A stretch of DNA of 64,000 bases from NCBI GenBank assembly GCA_905250025.1, contig CAJNOJ010000080.1, forward strand, positions 124,001 through 188,000, given 5' to 3'. Under the pieces are notes generated by a model that worked only from the letters and a program-made list of their open reading frames with translations, ran no database searches and had not been told where the DNA came from. This document shows positions 29,301-40,795 of the stretch, in pieces. Numbering within the stretch: position 1 is the stretch's first letter; every line of letters starts with the position of its first letter. Origin of the DNA: Adineta ricciae (lineage: Eukaryota > Rotifera > Eurotatoria > Adinetida > Adinetidae). Position numbers and translations under genes: made by a program.

Positions 29301-31408
29301 ACAAAAACTGACCATTTTCTCTCTCTTTTTCTCCTTCTTTCTTTCTTTTCTTTTCTCTAGATACTCTTCTCTCGCATTTTTTGCTTTTGTGCTTGTCGTT
29401 GAACATAAAACTATACATAGGATAAGGAGAAGAAGAAAAATGAGAATGCAGTCGTCATCGTTCAAGGCTAACTAATGGACTCTGTCCGCATATATATATA
29501 TGTATGAATGTATACTTCGAATAGTAAAGAGAATGATGACGTACGAGAAAAGAAAAAAAATTTTGCTGCGTTCTTATTCTCTTTTACGCTTTCAGCGAGT
29601 GTTAAATGAGAAGGAGAGACGTAATCTAGCTGAGGCATATAATACGAGACCACTTGACCAACCAAACTGCTCTCGTTTCTTTACTTGCTCGCCTTTCATT
29701 TTTAGGTCAGACAGCCAGACAGCCAGACACATAATCGCTAATTCAATTTACTGTCGACGCGGTCAGAGAGACGCGTCGTCATCGTCTCTCGTTCTCTTTC
29801 TCACTGAAATATTTGCTCATGGCCCATGGACATTGACCAGCTGCCACAGCACGTAATTCATCTTCTCCGAACAATATGTAAGAGAAGAAATTTTCTCGTT
29901 TATTATTCGAATGTCTGACCGGACCTTGCTCTTTGTCTACGCATGTTTGTCTGTCGAAATCAAATGTAAATGTAACCGGTCACCATTCAATATCATGTCC
30001 TTTTCACTGTATATATTTTCATAACTAAATCCCGTCATTTGTTCGCACAACAACGCTGACGTGTCCGTCTATGTAACCTATTCCTTATGTTTGAGAACAT
30101 GTCTATACGATTATCACCGACGATTTATGACAGATCCTGTTTGACCTACGCTTGTAGTTATTGTCATCGAGTGATGACACAATCATCCGTAGACACGGTT
30201 AAGAAATGTACAGACAACATATAAATTCATCAGCTGGATTACATGGGCCGAAAAAGACTAAGATATTGAAATTAGCTTGATTATTGTACATATGCAAGGG
30301 ATCTCATTAGGACCTGTCTATACGTATAGTGAATCATCAGATGATAAGAATTTGTTTAAACAAACGAACAATACAAGGAAAATATTGAGACGATTGCATC
30401 CATGCATAGATTATTTTGAAAAGAGCTTTTTATCTAATTAGTCTAGCACCATTTTTTATTCAGACAGAGAACAATGATAGTGGATTCTTTCTTTTCTATT
30501 GATTATTATGATCATTATGGTTATCTGTTCAATCATATTCGTTGAAGTTACACAGTGGATCGTTTAACATCCGAACAAAGCAAAGAAATGTTTTGCATCG
30601 ATCTTGGAGCAATCAAACAGCATGACCTTGAAAGCTAATAGCAATTCCAAGCTTTTCTGTTCATTTCGATGATTTGAAAATCAAATCCGCCCACTGGAAT
30701 ATGACTAATCAGCATTTCTAAATGTTAGTTGTAAAGTAATATGTATGTTACGTCTATGATTTCGTTAATTTCATATTCCTACATAATTCTGCATTGTATT
30801 CACGTCTGATGACCTATATACATATCTCGTACAAACAATAGTAAAAGAACAGATGTGTCACATATGCCATTGAACAGACAGACGTATCTCTCTTCTTTCT
30901 CGATTGACCGAGCAATCATCGACTATCAACATATATTATTGATACAATCTCACTCTTTTACTTTCTCGACTAAGTGATGGTAGACAGATAGACAAACAAA
31001 AAGAAAGTGTTAGAATTTTATATCAACAGTGACACTGACGATAGAATCTAACCTTTCAAAATCGTATTTATCATAATGTGATTGCTCTCGAATGCTGAGA
31101 AATCATTTTGGTTTGACCAACACTTCCAAGTGCGATCGGTTTGGTTTGAAATAGTTTGATAAATTGTTGATAACGATAATGGAAATTTGTGCTTATGATA
31201 TGTTTTTATGTTGATTTCGAATCAATTTCATTTTCGCCGACATGATTATGTATATTTACATGTAAAGACTACCTACACCTTTTAGCCAATGTCATGATTT
31301 TATTTCGTTCTCCTTGCTATTTTCCTTTATTCAATATCACGAATCATTACTGAAATAAAGGGAATATAAGTAGTCTATCGAGTAATAATTAATATCTATC
31401 GTTTTGAA
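26390..31408. other. Gene-poor 5-kb region
   Basis: The longest stretch of the window without a supportable gene. It is rich in simple sequence: TTG/TTA repeats near 27240, TATATG-type repeats at 28160-28215, TCTT-type pyrimidine runs at 27620 and 29300-29360, and AGACAGACAGCC near 29705-29730. None of the open frames there has a recognisable domain or splice partners. It lies upstream of both the receptor-like gene (reading left) and the 31409 gene (reading right). Regulatory sequence or 5' untranslated exons of the receptor-like gene are the likeliest content. I looked for a zinc-finger exon here and saw none. Confidence 0.55.
28160..28215. repeat. TATATG-type simple repeat
   Basis: Degenerate alternation of TATATA, TGTATA and TACATA units within the gene-poor region. 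Confidence 0.75.
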
Positions 31409-32859
31409 ATGGACCGATTACGTTCTAGTGGCAAACGAACGACACTTCGAGATATTGCAGAAAATCCTTCGATACAAAAACCAACACTTGGTATGACTGA
31501 GATTCGCGATCATTAAATGTCTTTTATTGTTTTTGTTTTGTAGTTCAAATCGGCACGAGATCAATCGTTGTTGGAGAAAAGATTCATGGACAATATATTG
31601 TCGCGTCTCCATGTAGAGTAGCTAACAATCAATTCGATAAGTCCGAACAAGAAATTATTCTCTCGAGTAAACAATCAGGTATTTGGAAAATAGTTACTGA
31701 TGACAACAATCATACTCAGCGATTGACAACAGCTGACATTGAGAATATTCATACACATGATGTAGGAAAAAAACGAGTCACACCGCGGTCATACATATGT
31801 ACAAAACAAATCGAAGCATTTGAACTTCACGTGCGTAAAAACGGTAAACAATTGTTGATCTTTTGTTTCTTATGAACTGTATTCGATTTGTTAAGATGAT
31901 ACAGTTTTCAATAGATATCGAATTGATCGTAAACGGATCTGTATCGATGAGAATACTGAATTTCAAATAGCAGATATTGGTGAAGTTGAATATACACCAT
32001 CCGAAGGCGAACGAACATCTCAAGATTACATCGTTGTTTCCAAGTCAAAATCAAGTTCTTTCATTCAGTTACTTCTACCACATGTTCAAGGAACTAAAAA
32101 CCTTATTCGAAATCGGGCATTACGTTCCTTGCATTGCACAATTATCAATGACCCACAAAAACGTTCGTTTTTACTTGAAGTCAATGATCAACGATATGAT
32201 ATATACCCAGTGGCGTCGGAAGGCTCAACAGATTTACGATATTTACACTCCACACACAATCTCTTCAATTATTTGTCGAAATATGGCAATGATCAATCAC
32301 TTTGTGTGAAGTTGATAAAAGGTAAAACAAGAAAATTGTTATTTTTGCATTATCAAACTTGTCGTTCGATATTTCAGGTGATCGACCGGTTAAATCCATA
32401 GCATTCGATGGTTACATGATGTTCAAAAGAGTCCTCAGTGGTGACAAAATTCCACTCTGCCGTGTAGATAATCTCGAAGTCACTCTCGTCAATCTCGATT
32501 TGACGATCCCAGTCAAAGTACAAAGTCATGATCCATCACCAAATATCCACGCCGCGGAGCATCGATGTATGCAATTAACCATCTCTCTACTCAGTCGTCA
32601 TGAATCAGAAATCTACGTGTCGATCGATATGGATCAAAATCCGGCGAATTTTCTTTTCAAAGAGCAAGCATCGAAATTTCGCTCCCAAGATGATTTACGT
32701 CTAGAACAGCGAAGAAAAACATCACATCATCGTGGATCTCAGACACCGACATTATCTCGAGTAAATCGACATGATGACAAACACTTATCGAAATTCAATC
32801 GAGAACATATCAAACAAGAATTTCAGTCAATTTCAACTGCACAGAAGATTGTTCCATAA
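31409..32859 (+). CDS. Unrecognised protein, 429 residues
   Basis: I do not recognise this gene. Four exons (31409-31490, 31544-31843, 31896-32321, 32378-32859) with canonical introns of 52-56 bases join in frame from ATG to stop. The first 350 residues look like a folded, beta-rich domain with alternating hydrophobic positions (HGQYIVASPCRV, FLLEVNDQRYDIYPV, FDGYMMFKRVLSG). The last 80 are basic and polar (RLEQRRKTSHHRGSQ), probably disordered. No signal peptide or membrane segment. A distant likeness to CABIT-type domains crossed my mind but is too weak to assert. AATAAA at 33040-33045. Confidence 0.7.
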
Positions 32860-33217
32860 AAGTAAATGTTTTTTCGACCAATTGAAAAACAAGTGCAAAA
32901 ACGGCATAAACAACGAATTCAAACGAACATCAACGTTAGCAAAAGACAACTCCTTTTTCTTTTCGAATTCATTTTTCTTTCATAAAATGCGCTATTGTTA
33001 CCCACTTTATATGTGCAAACAAATATTTTCATGAGTTTGAATAAAAAGAAAAAAGGCGTTTCTGTATAATCAGCAGACTATATAAGTGTTGAAAAGAAAT
33101 CTTTCATCATCAAACAACAAAATCACATCAGAAAGTAAAATATTACAAGCATTGCGTGACGTATTTGTACTATTTTTCTCATAGATAATCGGACTCAAAC
33201 ACTTTCAGACTTCTGAC
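32860..33217. other. Intergenic region between the 31409 gene and tubby
   Basis: Holds the AATAAA of the upstream gene at 33040-33045. TTTCAG just before 33208 could be the acceptor of a 5' untranslated intron of the tubby gene. Nothing else is seen. Confidence 0.5.
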
Positions 33218-34871
33218 ATGTTAGCTGATATTATGGCAAATCCATGGCGGTAAGAATCATTTCATATATATCTATTCAAGCAAAATCGATTTATTTTTCA
33301 GAGTGGAAGACTCGGATGGCGAGGAAGAGATTGATCACCGATTGTATCGACGTATTTCATTTACAACACAGAATTCACTACCAAATGTAAGTGAATGAGC
33401 TCTTGTCGATAAAAATATATCTTTAATTTTGTAGATGTTAACAAGACAACGTATACCGAAAATAGTCGATTGGGATCCGATTATAACTGAGGATAGACAT
33501 AAAAGTATAATCGGACTCGGTTTTAGCGAAGACAAATTTTCATTGTGAATATTTAGGAAAATTTGGACGCAATCGAACAGCACCATCATTTGAAAAAGCA
33601 CCTTCCGATCGCAAGCCAATCTTCTCTGGTACACGAGCCGTCAAACTATCTCATTCCTTCCTAGAACCACGTGGATATGCTAAACCTATGATCGTCAATG
33701 CTCCTGATACACCTCCAGTTCGTAGAAAGATAGTTTGATTTATTTCATCAGCTATTCGTTTGTTGATTAGGCTTCACCACCAAACGATAATTCAACTTTC
33801 GATCCACTTTTACTTATTCAAGAACATCTAATTGATTTCATTTATTCACCCATCCCAAAACGTCATTCATCATTCATCCATTGTTGTCTTCGTCGTGATA
33901 AAACTGGTATTCAAAAAGGATTTTATCCAACATTTTATCTCCATTTCGAACGGCCATCCGATGGCAAAAAGGTATAAATCTATCCGCCAAAGTAAATAGA
34001 TGCCTTATCTTTTCTCTTTTAGATATTCTTAATGACAGCACGAAAAGTCGCTCGACTAGATCGACAAAGCGAATATGTCATCTCAACAAATATCGAAACG
34101 TTGTCCAAAAAAGCCGGTGGCGATGGCTGTATTGGAAAACTACGAGAAAATAATGTCACTGGGACTGAATATACATTGTATGATAACGGGCAAAGTCCGA
34201 GCAAATACAAACCTAAAAACTCAATTGATAAAAATGGCTTACGACGTGAACTAGCTGGAATTGTCTATGTATGTGGGAAGACTTCCTGTCTCTGTAAAAC
34301 TTCATTTCTTTCAATTTATAGAATAGCAATATGTTTGGTTTGAAAGGCCCAAGACAAATGAAAGTTTTGCTACCTGAATTTGGCCATGAGATTCGACCTA
34401 CAGAAGTAAATTTGAATCTTATTTACAAATTCCTCAAATAGTTATCAATGAATTCTAGGCTGAAGATACAATTCTCGATCAATGGCGAGATCGCAATTTT
34501 AATTCTTTAGTGCAATTAAATAATCGAGTACCCACATACAGTACAGGTAAGACCGAATCATTTCTCATGTGAATGTAACCCTTTACTTCTCTTTAGAAAC
34601 CAAAATGCATATGCTTCAGTATTTCAGTAATCGCGCTGTTCGACCATCCAAGAAAAACTTTCAAATCATCGTTGAAAATCAAAATCGTATGTAATTTCAA
34701 TTCACATTGATTTATTTCATGTGCCATTGTTTAGATGAAGCAGAAATTGCCATGCAGTTCGGTCGTGTAGACGATGATACATTCATTTGTGATTATCGAT
34801 ATCCACTTTCTGCAATACAAGCATTTGGCATTGCACTCAGCTCGTTCGATAAGCGTATTGCGCGTGATTAA
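33218..34871 (+). CDS. TULP: Tubby-like protein
   Basis: Tubby-family phosphoinositide-binding protein; relatives carry membrane receptors into cilia with the IFT-A complex and some signal to the nucleus. Ten exons (33218-33249, 33302-33386, 33435-33504, 33557-33717, 33771-33971, 34023-34268, 34322-34405, 34459-34546, 34597-34686, 34735-34871) join in frame to 397 residues. The first 140 residues are an acidic then basic disordered leader. The C-terminal tubby barrel starts at about residue 145. Its signature end is clear: [21 protein letters not shown] and the closing [21 protein letters not shown], nearly the family consensus [31 protein letters not shown] and [10 protein letters not shown] are also conserved. 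The protein is shorter than vertebrate TUB (about 500) because of the leader. Which TUB/TULP paralogue it equals is unclear. Confidence 0.93.
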
Positions 34872-35029
34872 AAAATTGTACAGTTTTTGTGTTTATATAT
34901 TTGCATTTAATACAAACTGAAAGCTCATGCCTTTTTCTTGCATAGCGAATATGAGATTCAGTTTTCAATTGTCTTCACCTTTCCATTGATAACCCACTGA
35001 AATGAAGAGTGAAATGACGAAAAACCGAA

Positions 35030-35742
35030 TTATTGGAATAGAGATATACTAGAAAATGGTGAATCATCAGATGAATGATAGGAAGCACTTTGTGGCACGG
35101 ATGATCGAGAAGTATCCGGTGGAGTTATAGGTTGTGATAGAACAGGTATTGATTCGGAAACAGATGGTGAGGGTGACGGGTCGAGAGTTAATTGATGAGT
35201 TTTCGACTTGAAATAAAAGTGACTTAGATTATTAATAGAACACTTGTCTTACTGGTAGGGATCGTTTTGTGCGTACAGTTGACTTGACTTTGACCTAATA
35301 TTGCTAACTCTACATTGGTCAATGCTAAAAAAAGACAATACTTACCACTGATTGCACTGGTGTTGACAGTGGTAGATTTTGATTAATGCTTATTTGTGAT
35401 CGACGCGAAGGAGAAACGCATCGTGGCGGAGTATTCGTAATCGAATCATATGCAATATTGGCTAATTGATCAATAAAATGAACATTATCTACATTTGAGT
35501 TGGTCAAATACATTTCCTCGATGAGATTGGGGCTAAAACTCATTATACTCAATATGACATTTCCCTATTCGAGCATGTACGTACACTTGCTCGAAAGCTC
35601 GAATGAGTTGTTCACCAGAAACGCCTCGTCGAACAAGTCTTGTTAATATCTGACAACGAACATCATTGAAATAATTTCTCAAACACCGAAAATTTGTATC
35701 CGATGTCAAAATTGATCGATCTTGTTCGCAAAACATTTGCAT
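35030..35742 (-). CDS. Small unrecognised protein, 187 residues
   Basis: I do not recognise this gene. Four exons (35742-35585, 35532-35346, 35294-35253, 35206-35030) with introns of 46-52 bases join in frame from ATG to TAA. The N-terminal 100 residues are predicted helical (LRNYFNDVRCQILTRLV, SGEQLIRAFEQV, FIDQLANIAYDSI) and look like a small three- or four-helix domain. The C-terminal part is Ser/Pro-rich with SP/TP sites (TPPRCVSPSRRSQ, DPSPSPSVSE). It is convergent with tubby, whose stop is about 160 bases away, and divergent from EB1. A second ATG two codons on (35736) is an equally good start. Confidence 0.6.
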
Positions 35743-36243
35743 AGTAAAAGAAGAAAAGCTTCTGATCAAAGGCGCGATTATGTAACTTTTATTGGAAATT
35801 AGCGTCCTCTTTCGTCTTTTGTTTTTCTCTCCTAAAAAACATATTACTTTCTCCAATGAAAGCAAGAAAAAAACACGAAAATATATCAGAATGAATGAAT
35901 ATTCATGTTTGACGTCTTATTTATTTTTTGTTTATCGTACGATTCGAATTTGTATTGCCGGTCGCTATTGACGTTCAAAAACATGTTTCATATCCTACAT
36001 ACATAAATAATTCAAGACCTTCTTTTTACATATCACAAATAGACATTCTTTTCTTCTCTTTGACTTTGCTCAACACCATTTACACGCGTGCGTATAGATT
36101 GATTAGTTCAACATGATCTCATTCTTCACCTTTCACAGACAATTAGCGAACAGAATTGATAAATGTCAGAATAGGAACATTCTATTGATAATGATATCAA
36201 TAGAAGAAATGTGCAGCACTCGCATTTGTTGCTTTCATTGTAG
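35743..36243. other. Shared divergent promoter region
   Basis: A 500-base gap between the minus-strand small gene and EB1. A splice acceptor (TTGTAG) lies directly before the EB1 ATG at 36244, so EB1 probably has a 5' untranslated exon in this gap. No other element is seen. Confidence 0.55.
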
Positions 36244-37958
36244 ATGGCTGCGGTAAATGTATATCATACAAGTGTGACAACAGACAATCTTAGTAGAAAT
36301 GATATTCTACAATGGATTAATTCGGCTCTTGATGCCAATTTCGTCAAAATTGAAGATCTTTGTTCCGGTACAGATGAAAGTTCACATGCGTACTGGTAAA
36401 ACTTGCCATCGTTTGCATTTGTTTAGGTGCTGCATATTGTCAATTCATGGAAATGTTGTTTCCAGGTATGTTTAACTTATCTATTCATGTATCGATCATT
36501 TTTTCGAAAAAAAAACTTCTCTTCTAGGCTCGATAGGTGCTCGATCAAAACGTGTGAAATGGAATACAAAACTTGAACATGAATACATTAATAACTTTAA
36601 AGTGCTGCAAGAATATTTCAAAGCACTGTCTGTAGAAAAGGTAACTTTTAGTTTCATTCGATCGACACGTTTACATTTGCATATTACATGTCGCAGACAG
36701 AAAAATCGGATGAAGCACTCAGAGATTGAGCCTATGATGAATTCTATGTTTATTTACTCAGCGCGGAAGTCATGACTGCAGTGTAAAGTGTGATCTTTTT
36801 CTTTTCAGATTGTTCCCGTGGAGAAACTGGTCAAGGGAAAATTTCAGGACAACTTTGAATTTGTTCAATGGTTCAAAAAATTCTTTGATGCTAATTATAC
36901 CGATTCACAGGACTACGACCCGGTTGCTGCTCGTGATGGACAGTAAGTTAAATCTGGATTTGATCTCCTCTATAAAACGATCAATTATTCTTTGTTTTCA
37001 AAGGCCATTAGGTAGTGGTGGTAAAGCAGCCGGACCTGGCAGTAACTCTGGTATTCGAGCACCACCTGTGTCTCGAGCACCAGCATCGAAACCTGCTCCT
37101 CCACCGTCAAAACCAGTAACGACGAGTAAGTCGAAACGTATGAAGTTATCGAGTAAGTTTCATTTCTTTGTCTTCGCAGCAAAACCCGTCCAACAACACA
37201 CGCCGAAAACGGCTCCTGCTATTCATCGACCAACTGCTCCCTCCAATCATACTACAACAATTAATGACCATCATTCTCATCCTGGAGCGCACAGTAATGA
37301 AACAGCACGATTACAACAAGAAGTACGATAATTCAATTTGATCTTTTGTTTTCTATATGCGCATTTTGTTTCCTATAGATTGATAATTTACAAGAAATGA
37401 TTCAACAACATGCGACTCATATTGCTGGCTTAGAGAAAGAACGTGATTTCTATTATAATAAATTACGCGATGTGGAAACCATTTGTCAAGAACCTGATTT
37501 TGAAAGTTTACCACATACACAAAAGATTCTGGATATTCTCTATGCAACCGAGGTACGTAAATAATGATTTCGTCTCTTGGAACATTCATTATACAATATT
37601 AGCTTATATCGTACTAACAAGATCGATATTTTTAAGGAAGGCTTTGAGATTCCTGATGAAAACGATCAATATCATCATCATACCGAACAAGATTTTTGAT
37701 AAGGAGTCGGTGTGTTGTCTATTCCTGTTTGTTTCTTTGTTTGTTTGTTGACTGTGGTTATCTGTTGCTTTCAGTTGATTCTGTGCATGTCGAATAGACA
37801 GATCTTTTCCTTTCTATATATTTATTGAATTCTTTTTCTATTTCTAGGAAGGCTTTGTGCAACCTGAACAAGAGAACGAGCATGATGATTTCGATAATGA
37901 AAATATCAACAATGGTGCTGGTTCCGGTCTAACGGCTGCTGATGACGAAACATACTGA
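36244..37958 (+). CDS. MAPRE1: Microtubule plus-end tracking protein EB1
   Basis: Tracks growing microtubule ends and recruits partners through its EB homology domain and C-terminal acidic-aromatic tail. Exons 36244-36367, 36427-36465, 36528-36640, 36809-36942, 37004-37125, 37180-37322, 37379-37552 and 37848-37958 join in frame to 319 residues. Residues 1-135 are the calponin-homology domain ([35 protein letters not shown]). A Pro/Ala/Ser linker follows. The EB homology coiled coil starts [12 protein letters not shown] and continues through [14 protein letters not shown], ending LDILYATE. The last exon ends ...DDETY; vertebrate EB1 ends EEY, the CAP-Gly ligand. A second terminal exon lies at 37637-37699. 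The gene symbol is given for the family; it may be the single ancestor of the vertebrate MAPRE genes. AATAAA at 38221-38226. Confidence 0.95.
37637..37699 (+). CDS. MAPRE1: Alternative last exon of EB1
   Basis: After the shared donor at 37553, an acceptor TTTTTAAG precedes this exon, which reads [20 protein letters not shown] and stops. The exon at 37848 begins with the same ten bases (GAAGGCTTTG) after its own acceptor. Joining this one gives a 303-residue protein ending in -EQDF, again acidic plus aromatic. EGFEIPDE is closer to the vertebrate EB1 tail (EGFVIPDE) than the other exon is. No AATAAA lies between the two, so both forms probably share the downstream poly(A) site. Confidence 0.7.
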   Translation, partial: EGFEIPDENDQYHHHTEQDF

Positions 37959-38453
37959 AAGCGACATCAAGATAATTATTTCCATATTCCTCGGTTTTCT
38001 GCTTCTATTTCTTTTTTGCATTCACATCCGATTTGTTTTTCTTCCTCTTCTTCTTTAGTATAATTACACTGAAGTCTTTTAAGAAATTGTTTTGCGTGTG
38101 CGTGTGTATTTCCTTCTCGTTCTCTATGAAATAGATGTGCACATTTGCCTTCTACTCGACTATTTATATCTTGATATATACATGTGTGTGTGTTTGTGTG
38201 TAAATGATTACTAATACAATAATAAAAGAATGTGTTTATTCATTTCTTTTTGACAATTTTAAACGAGAAAGACTTGACTTTTTGTCTCTTGATGAAAATG
38301 ATTATTTAATCGATTTGATCAAGTGGGGAAGTTTCTCCTGAAGACATTGATTTGAAGTGTTTGAATTGTTCTATGTGAAGAATTGCATTCTTTTTTTCAA
38401 ATATTATACAAACAAAGAGAAAGAGTGAGAGAGAAAATGGATTCAATCGACAT
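37959..38453. other. Intergenic, convergent 3' ends
   Basis: EB1 and the membrane-protein gene converge here. AATAAA at 38221-38226 fits the EB1 transcript. TG-rich runs at 38095-38110 and 38180-38205 are typical downstream elements. Confidence 0.6.
38221..38226 (+). other. Poly(A) signal of EB1
   Basis: AATAAA followed by TG/T-rich sequence, about 260 bases after the stop of the distal terminal exon. It is the first such signal after either alternative exon. Confidence 0.7.
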
Positions 38454-40114
38454 TTACAGTTCATCATTGGGGAGACTTTGATGTGCTGCGGAAAATGTAT
38501 ATCGCGATGGTCGATGAGTATATTTCCGTCGTTTGTCATTGCTGGTCGACATGGTCGAACGATTTTGTGATCCCGAACGGCGTGAATGCGCTTTCCATAC
38601 TAAACTAAATCGACTGCTCAAACTCGTTCGGTCACTCCAACACGCACTACTCTTTCGACTATGCGCTATCGAAAGGTTATCATCGATGAATGGGATAGGT
38701 TCATTGTCAGTATCGAAGCGCTGTTTTATTGCACTTTCGATGGTACTATGGAAATACGACGGACGACTGTTGAAATAATGAGAACATGGCGCGGCCGTTG
38801 GCTGCTTTGTTGGAAGGAGGTTGGCTGTTGGTGCGGAAGTCGATGCCTGAGACGTATCTGATTCATTATAACATGTCGAAGAGATTTGTTCGTCTTCTTC
38901 AGTGGCTAATCGTAATGGAGATGAAATAATCAGACTGAAAGAAAGGCTCTCTTCGGAATGAGGAAACATGAAGTTATATTCGACTTTACCGATCCTTTTC
39001 CGGTTTTCGTTTTTGTACAGCTCCATTCATTCGTTCATTATGATGATTTGTTGAATAGAACCTAAACAATAGAAAGTTTCAATAGACCAAGATTTTCCTT
39101 TTCATATAGATCACCAACGTTTTCTTCGCTAAGATAAGAATCAGTATCAGCAAGACAAGAATTAAGACGAACAGAATCAGCAAACAAACAGCGTACAACC
39201 AAATTGGATCTACTGATGTATGTTGCAAAACATTCGATGGAAGGTGAATCTAAGAAACGAAAATGAATGACAAAAGTATCATTTCGTTCAATTATACTTG
39301 ATGTTTGATATCCTGATAGATATCTTGTTGATAACGTTTAAGTGCAAGTAAAAATTGATCGTTTGTTAGTGCTACTGTTTGACGATACGGATCTTTGATG
39401 AATATTGCAACAAATAAACGATGATCAGCTGATTCTTCTTCATAATTTTGCACGATAACATGATCAGCTCTAAACATTTCCGATCGGAATTTAATAGAAC
39501 AATGAAAAAAACTCCTTTTCTCAATCATACCGAATAAATTCTGTATCTTTGCTCAGACAAGTTGATTGGAATTTCAAGCAAAACTTACGCACGGCTTTCG
39601 CAATACTCTGGCGTAGATTCCGATAGATACGATTCTCAAATGTTTCCATTGTTGCATTTTCAATAATCAACGTCACACTACCGCGTAGTGCATACGGCCA
39701 AAATTGATTTCTTCGCGTGTTATTCATCGATGACGAAGATATCTGATCAAATATGTTCGCCTAGAAGTATTTATGAGGAAAGATTCATCAGATCATATAA
39801 CTGTTAAATACTCACACATGAATCAGTGCACGTTTGAGAAGTGTTCTTGTCGCACAAGTTTATGTTTGGTATAAAACAGTGCAGCAACGTGTTCTGTAAA
39901 TTGTGAAGATTTTTATTTGTTTTATGAGAAGTGTTCGTCGGAATCGATGCTAATTGACCTTTGTATCGTAATTGTATCGGCGTTTTAGTTAGTGAGTGTA
40001 ATTCAATTTGAATATGCAGACTCTTGATCGAGAAGCGCAAACCAATCAACGAGGAGATTTGTTTGAACTTAATCGAAGATAAATTTAATAGAAAATAGTC
40101 ATTATTTTCAGTGT
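38454..40114 (-). CDS. Single-pass membrane protein, unrecognised (5' exon not identified)
   Basis: I do not recognise the family. The exon at 40114 begins right after an acceptor and has no ATG, so at least one upstream exon, perhaps with the signal peptide, is missing from my model. The extracellular part has Cys pairs and N-glycosylation sites (NLSS, NTS, NATM) and a mixed alpha/beta stretch (RGSVTLIIENATMETFENRIYRNL), somewhat like an SEA-type fold. A strong membrane helix follows (WLYAVCLLILFVLILVLLILILILA) with a basic stop-transfer KK. The cytoplasmic tail of about 200 residues is Ser/Arg-rich with many possible phosphosites (SIAHSRKSS, RRSGSQNRSTMS). The arrangement (glycosylated ectodomain, one helix, polar tail) indicates a type I surface protein. 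Confidence 0.6.
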
Positions 40115-40795
40115 CTAAAAAATGAAACAAAGCAAATGAGATTATATATCGATGTTACATGCTTGTTAAATGACCCATAAATTGACTACATTAGACATCT
40201 ATTCACTCCTCATACACTCATGACTGTCTCGACATATCTAGACAAAAAAAAGAGTATAATTAACGTTCTTTCGATATCTTATACAATTGATGAGAAGAGA
40301 AGTGAGAATACTGACACGTTCTTTCTCGATAAAGAGTAGTGACAAGAGAGAGAAAGACGAGAGAAGTCGCTTATCCTAATACCTTTTCATAAGAATACAC
40401 GAAATATCGCCATTAGCTCAAACGTATTCAAACAAAGCGAACGAAAGAAGAAGAAGAAGAAAAGAAAAAAAACCGAAAAGTGCCGCTGATGGGGAAACGC
40501 CTTCTTTCTTTTCACTAAGCACAAAAGAGATCAATTCAAACCCTTCTATAAATATAAACAATCTAAGCTTTTTTATTGTCCTTTATTGAGAAACGAAGAA
40601 GCACCGCAGTTTCTAACCTAATCACCGGCGAGAATCAATTTTCGTAACTCATTCGAAATCGAATTCTACCAAATGAACATAACACAATCCACTTTCTCTC
40701 ATGACAATATCGCCGGAGGACAAGTACATCGTTCTAGATCATAATCAAATAAAGAAGCAATTTCATTTAATGTCAAAAAGATCGAGTGCTTCTCA
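40115..40795. other. Intergenic region between the membrane protein and CUB protein genes
   Basis: No coding exon is supported. It must hold the missing first exon(s) and promoter of the membrane-protein gene and the 3' end of the CUB gene. Purine-rich runs (GAAGAAGAAGAAGAAAAG) lie near 40447-40470. Confidence 0.45.

Noticed and set aside
37126-37179. Second donor (37153) in the EB1 linker intron, 27 bases after the first and in frame, which would insert SKSKRMKLS
   Set aside because: The remaining intron would be 27 bases, too short for ordinary splicing; the first donor leaves a normal 54-base intron.
38454-40114. Assignment of the membrane protein to the KIAA1549/UPF0606 family
   Set aside because: The layout (glycosylated ectodomain, one helix, Ser-rich tail) is similar but no diagnostic motif could be confirmed by eye.
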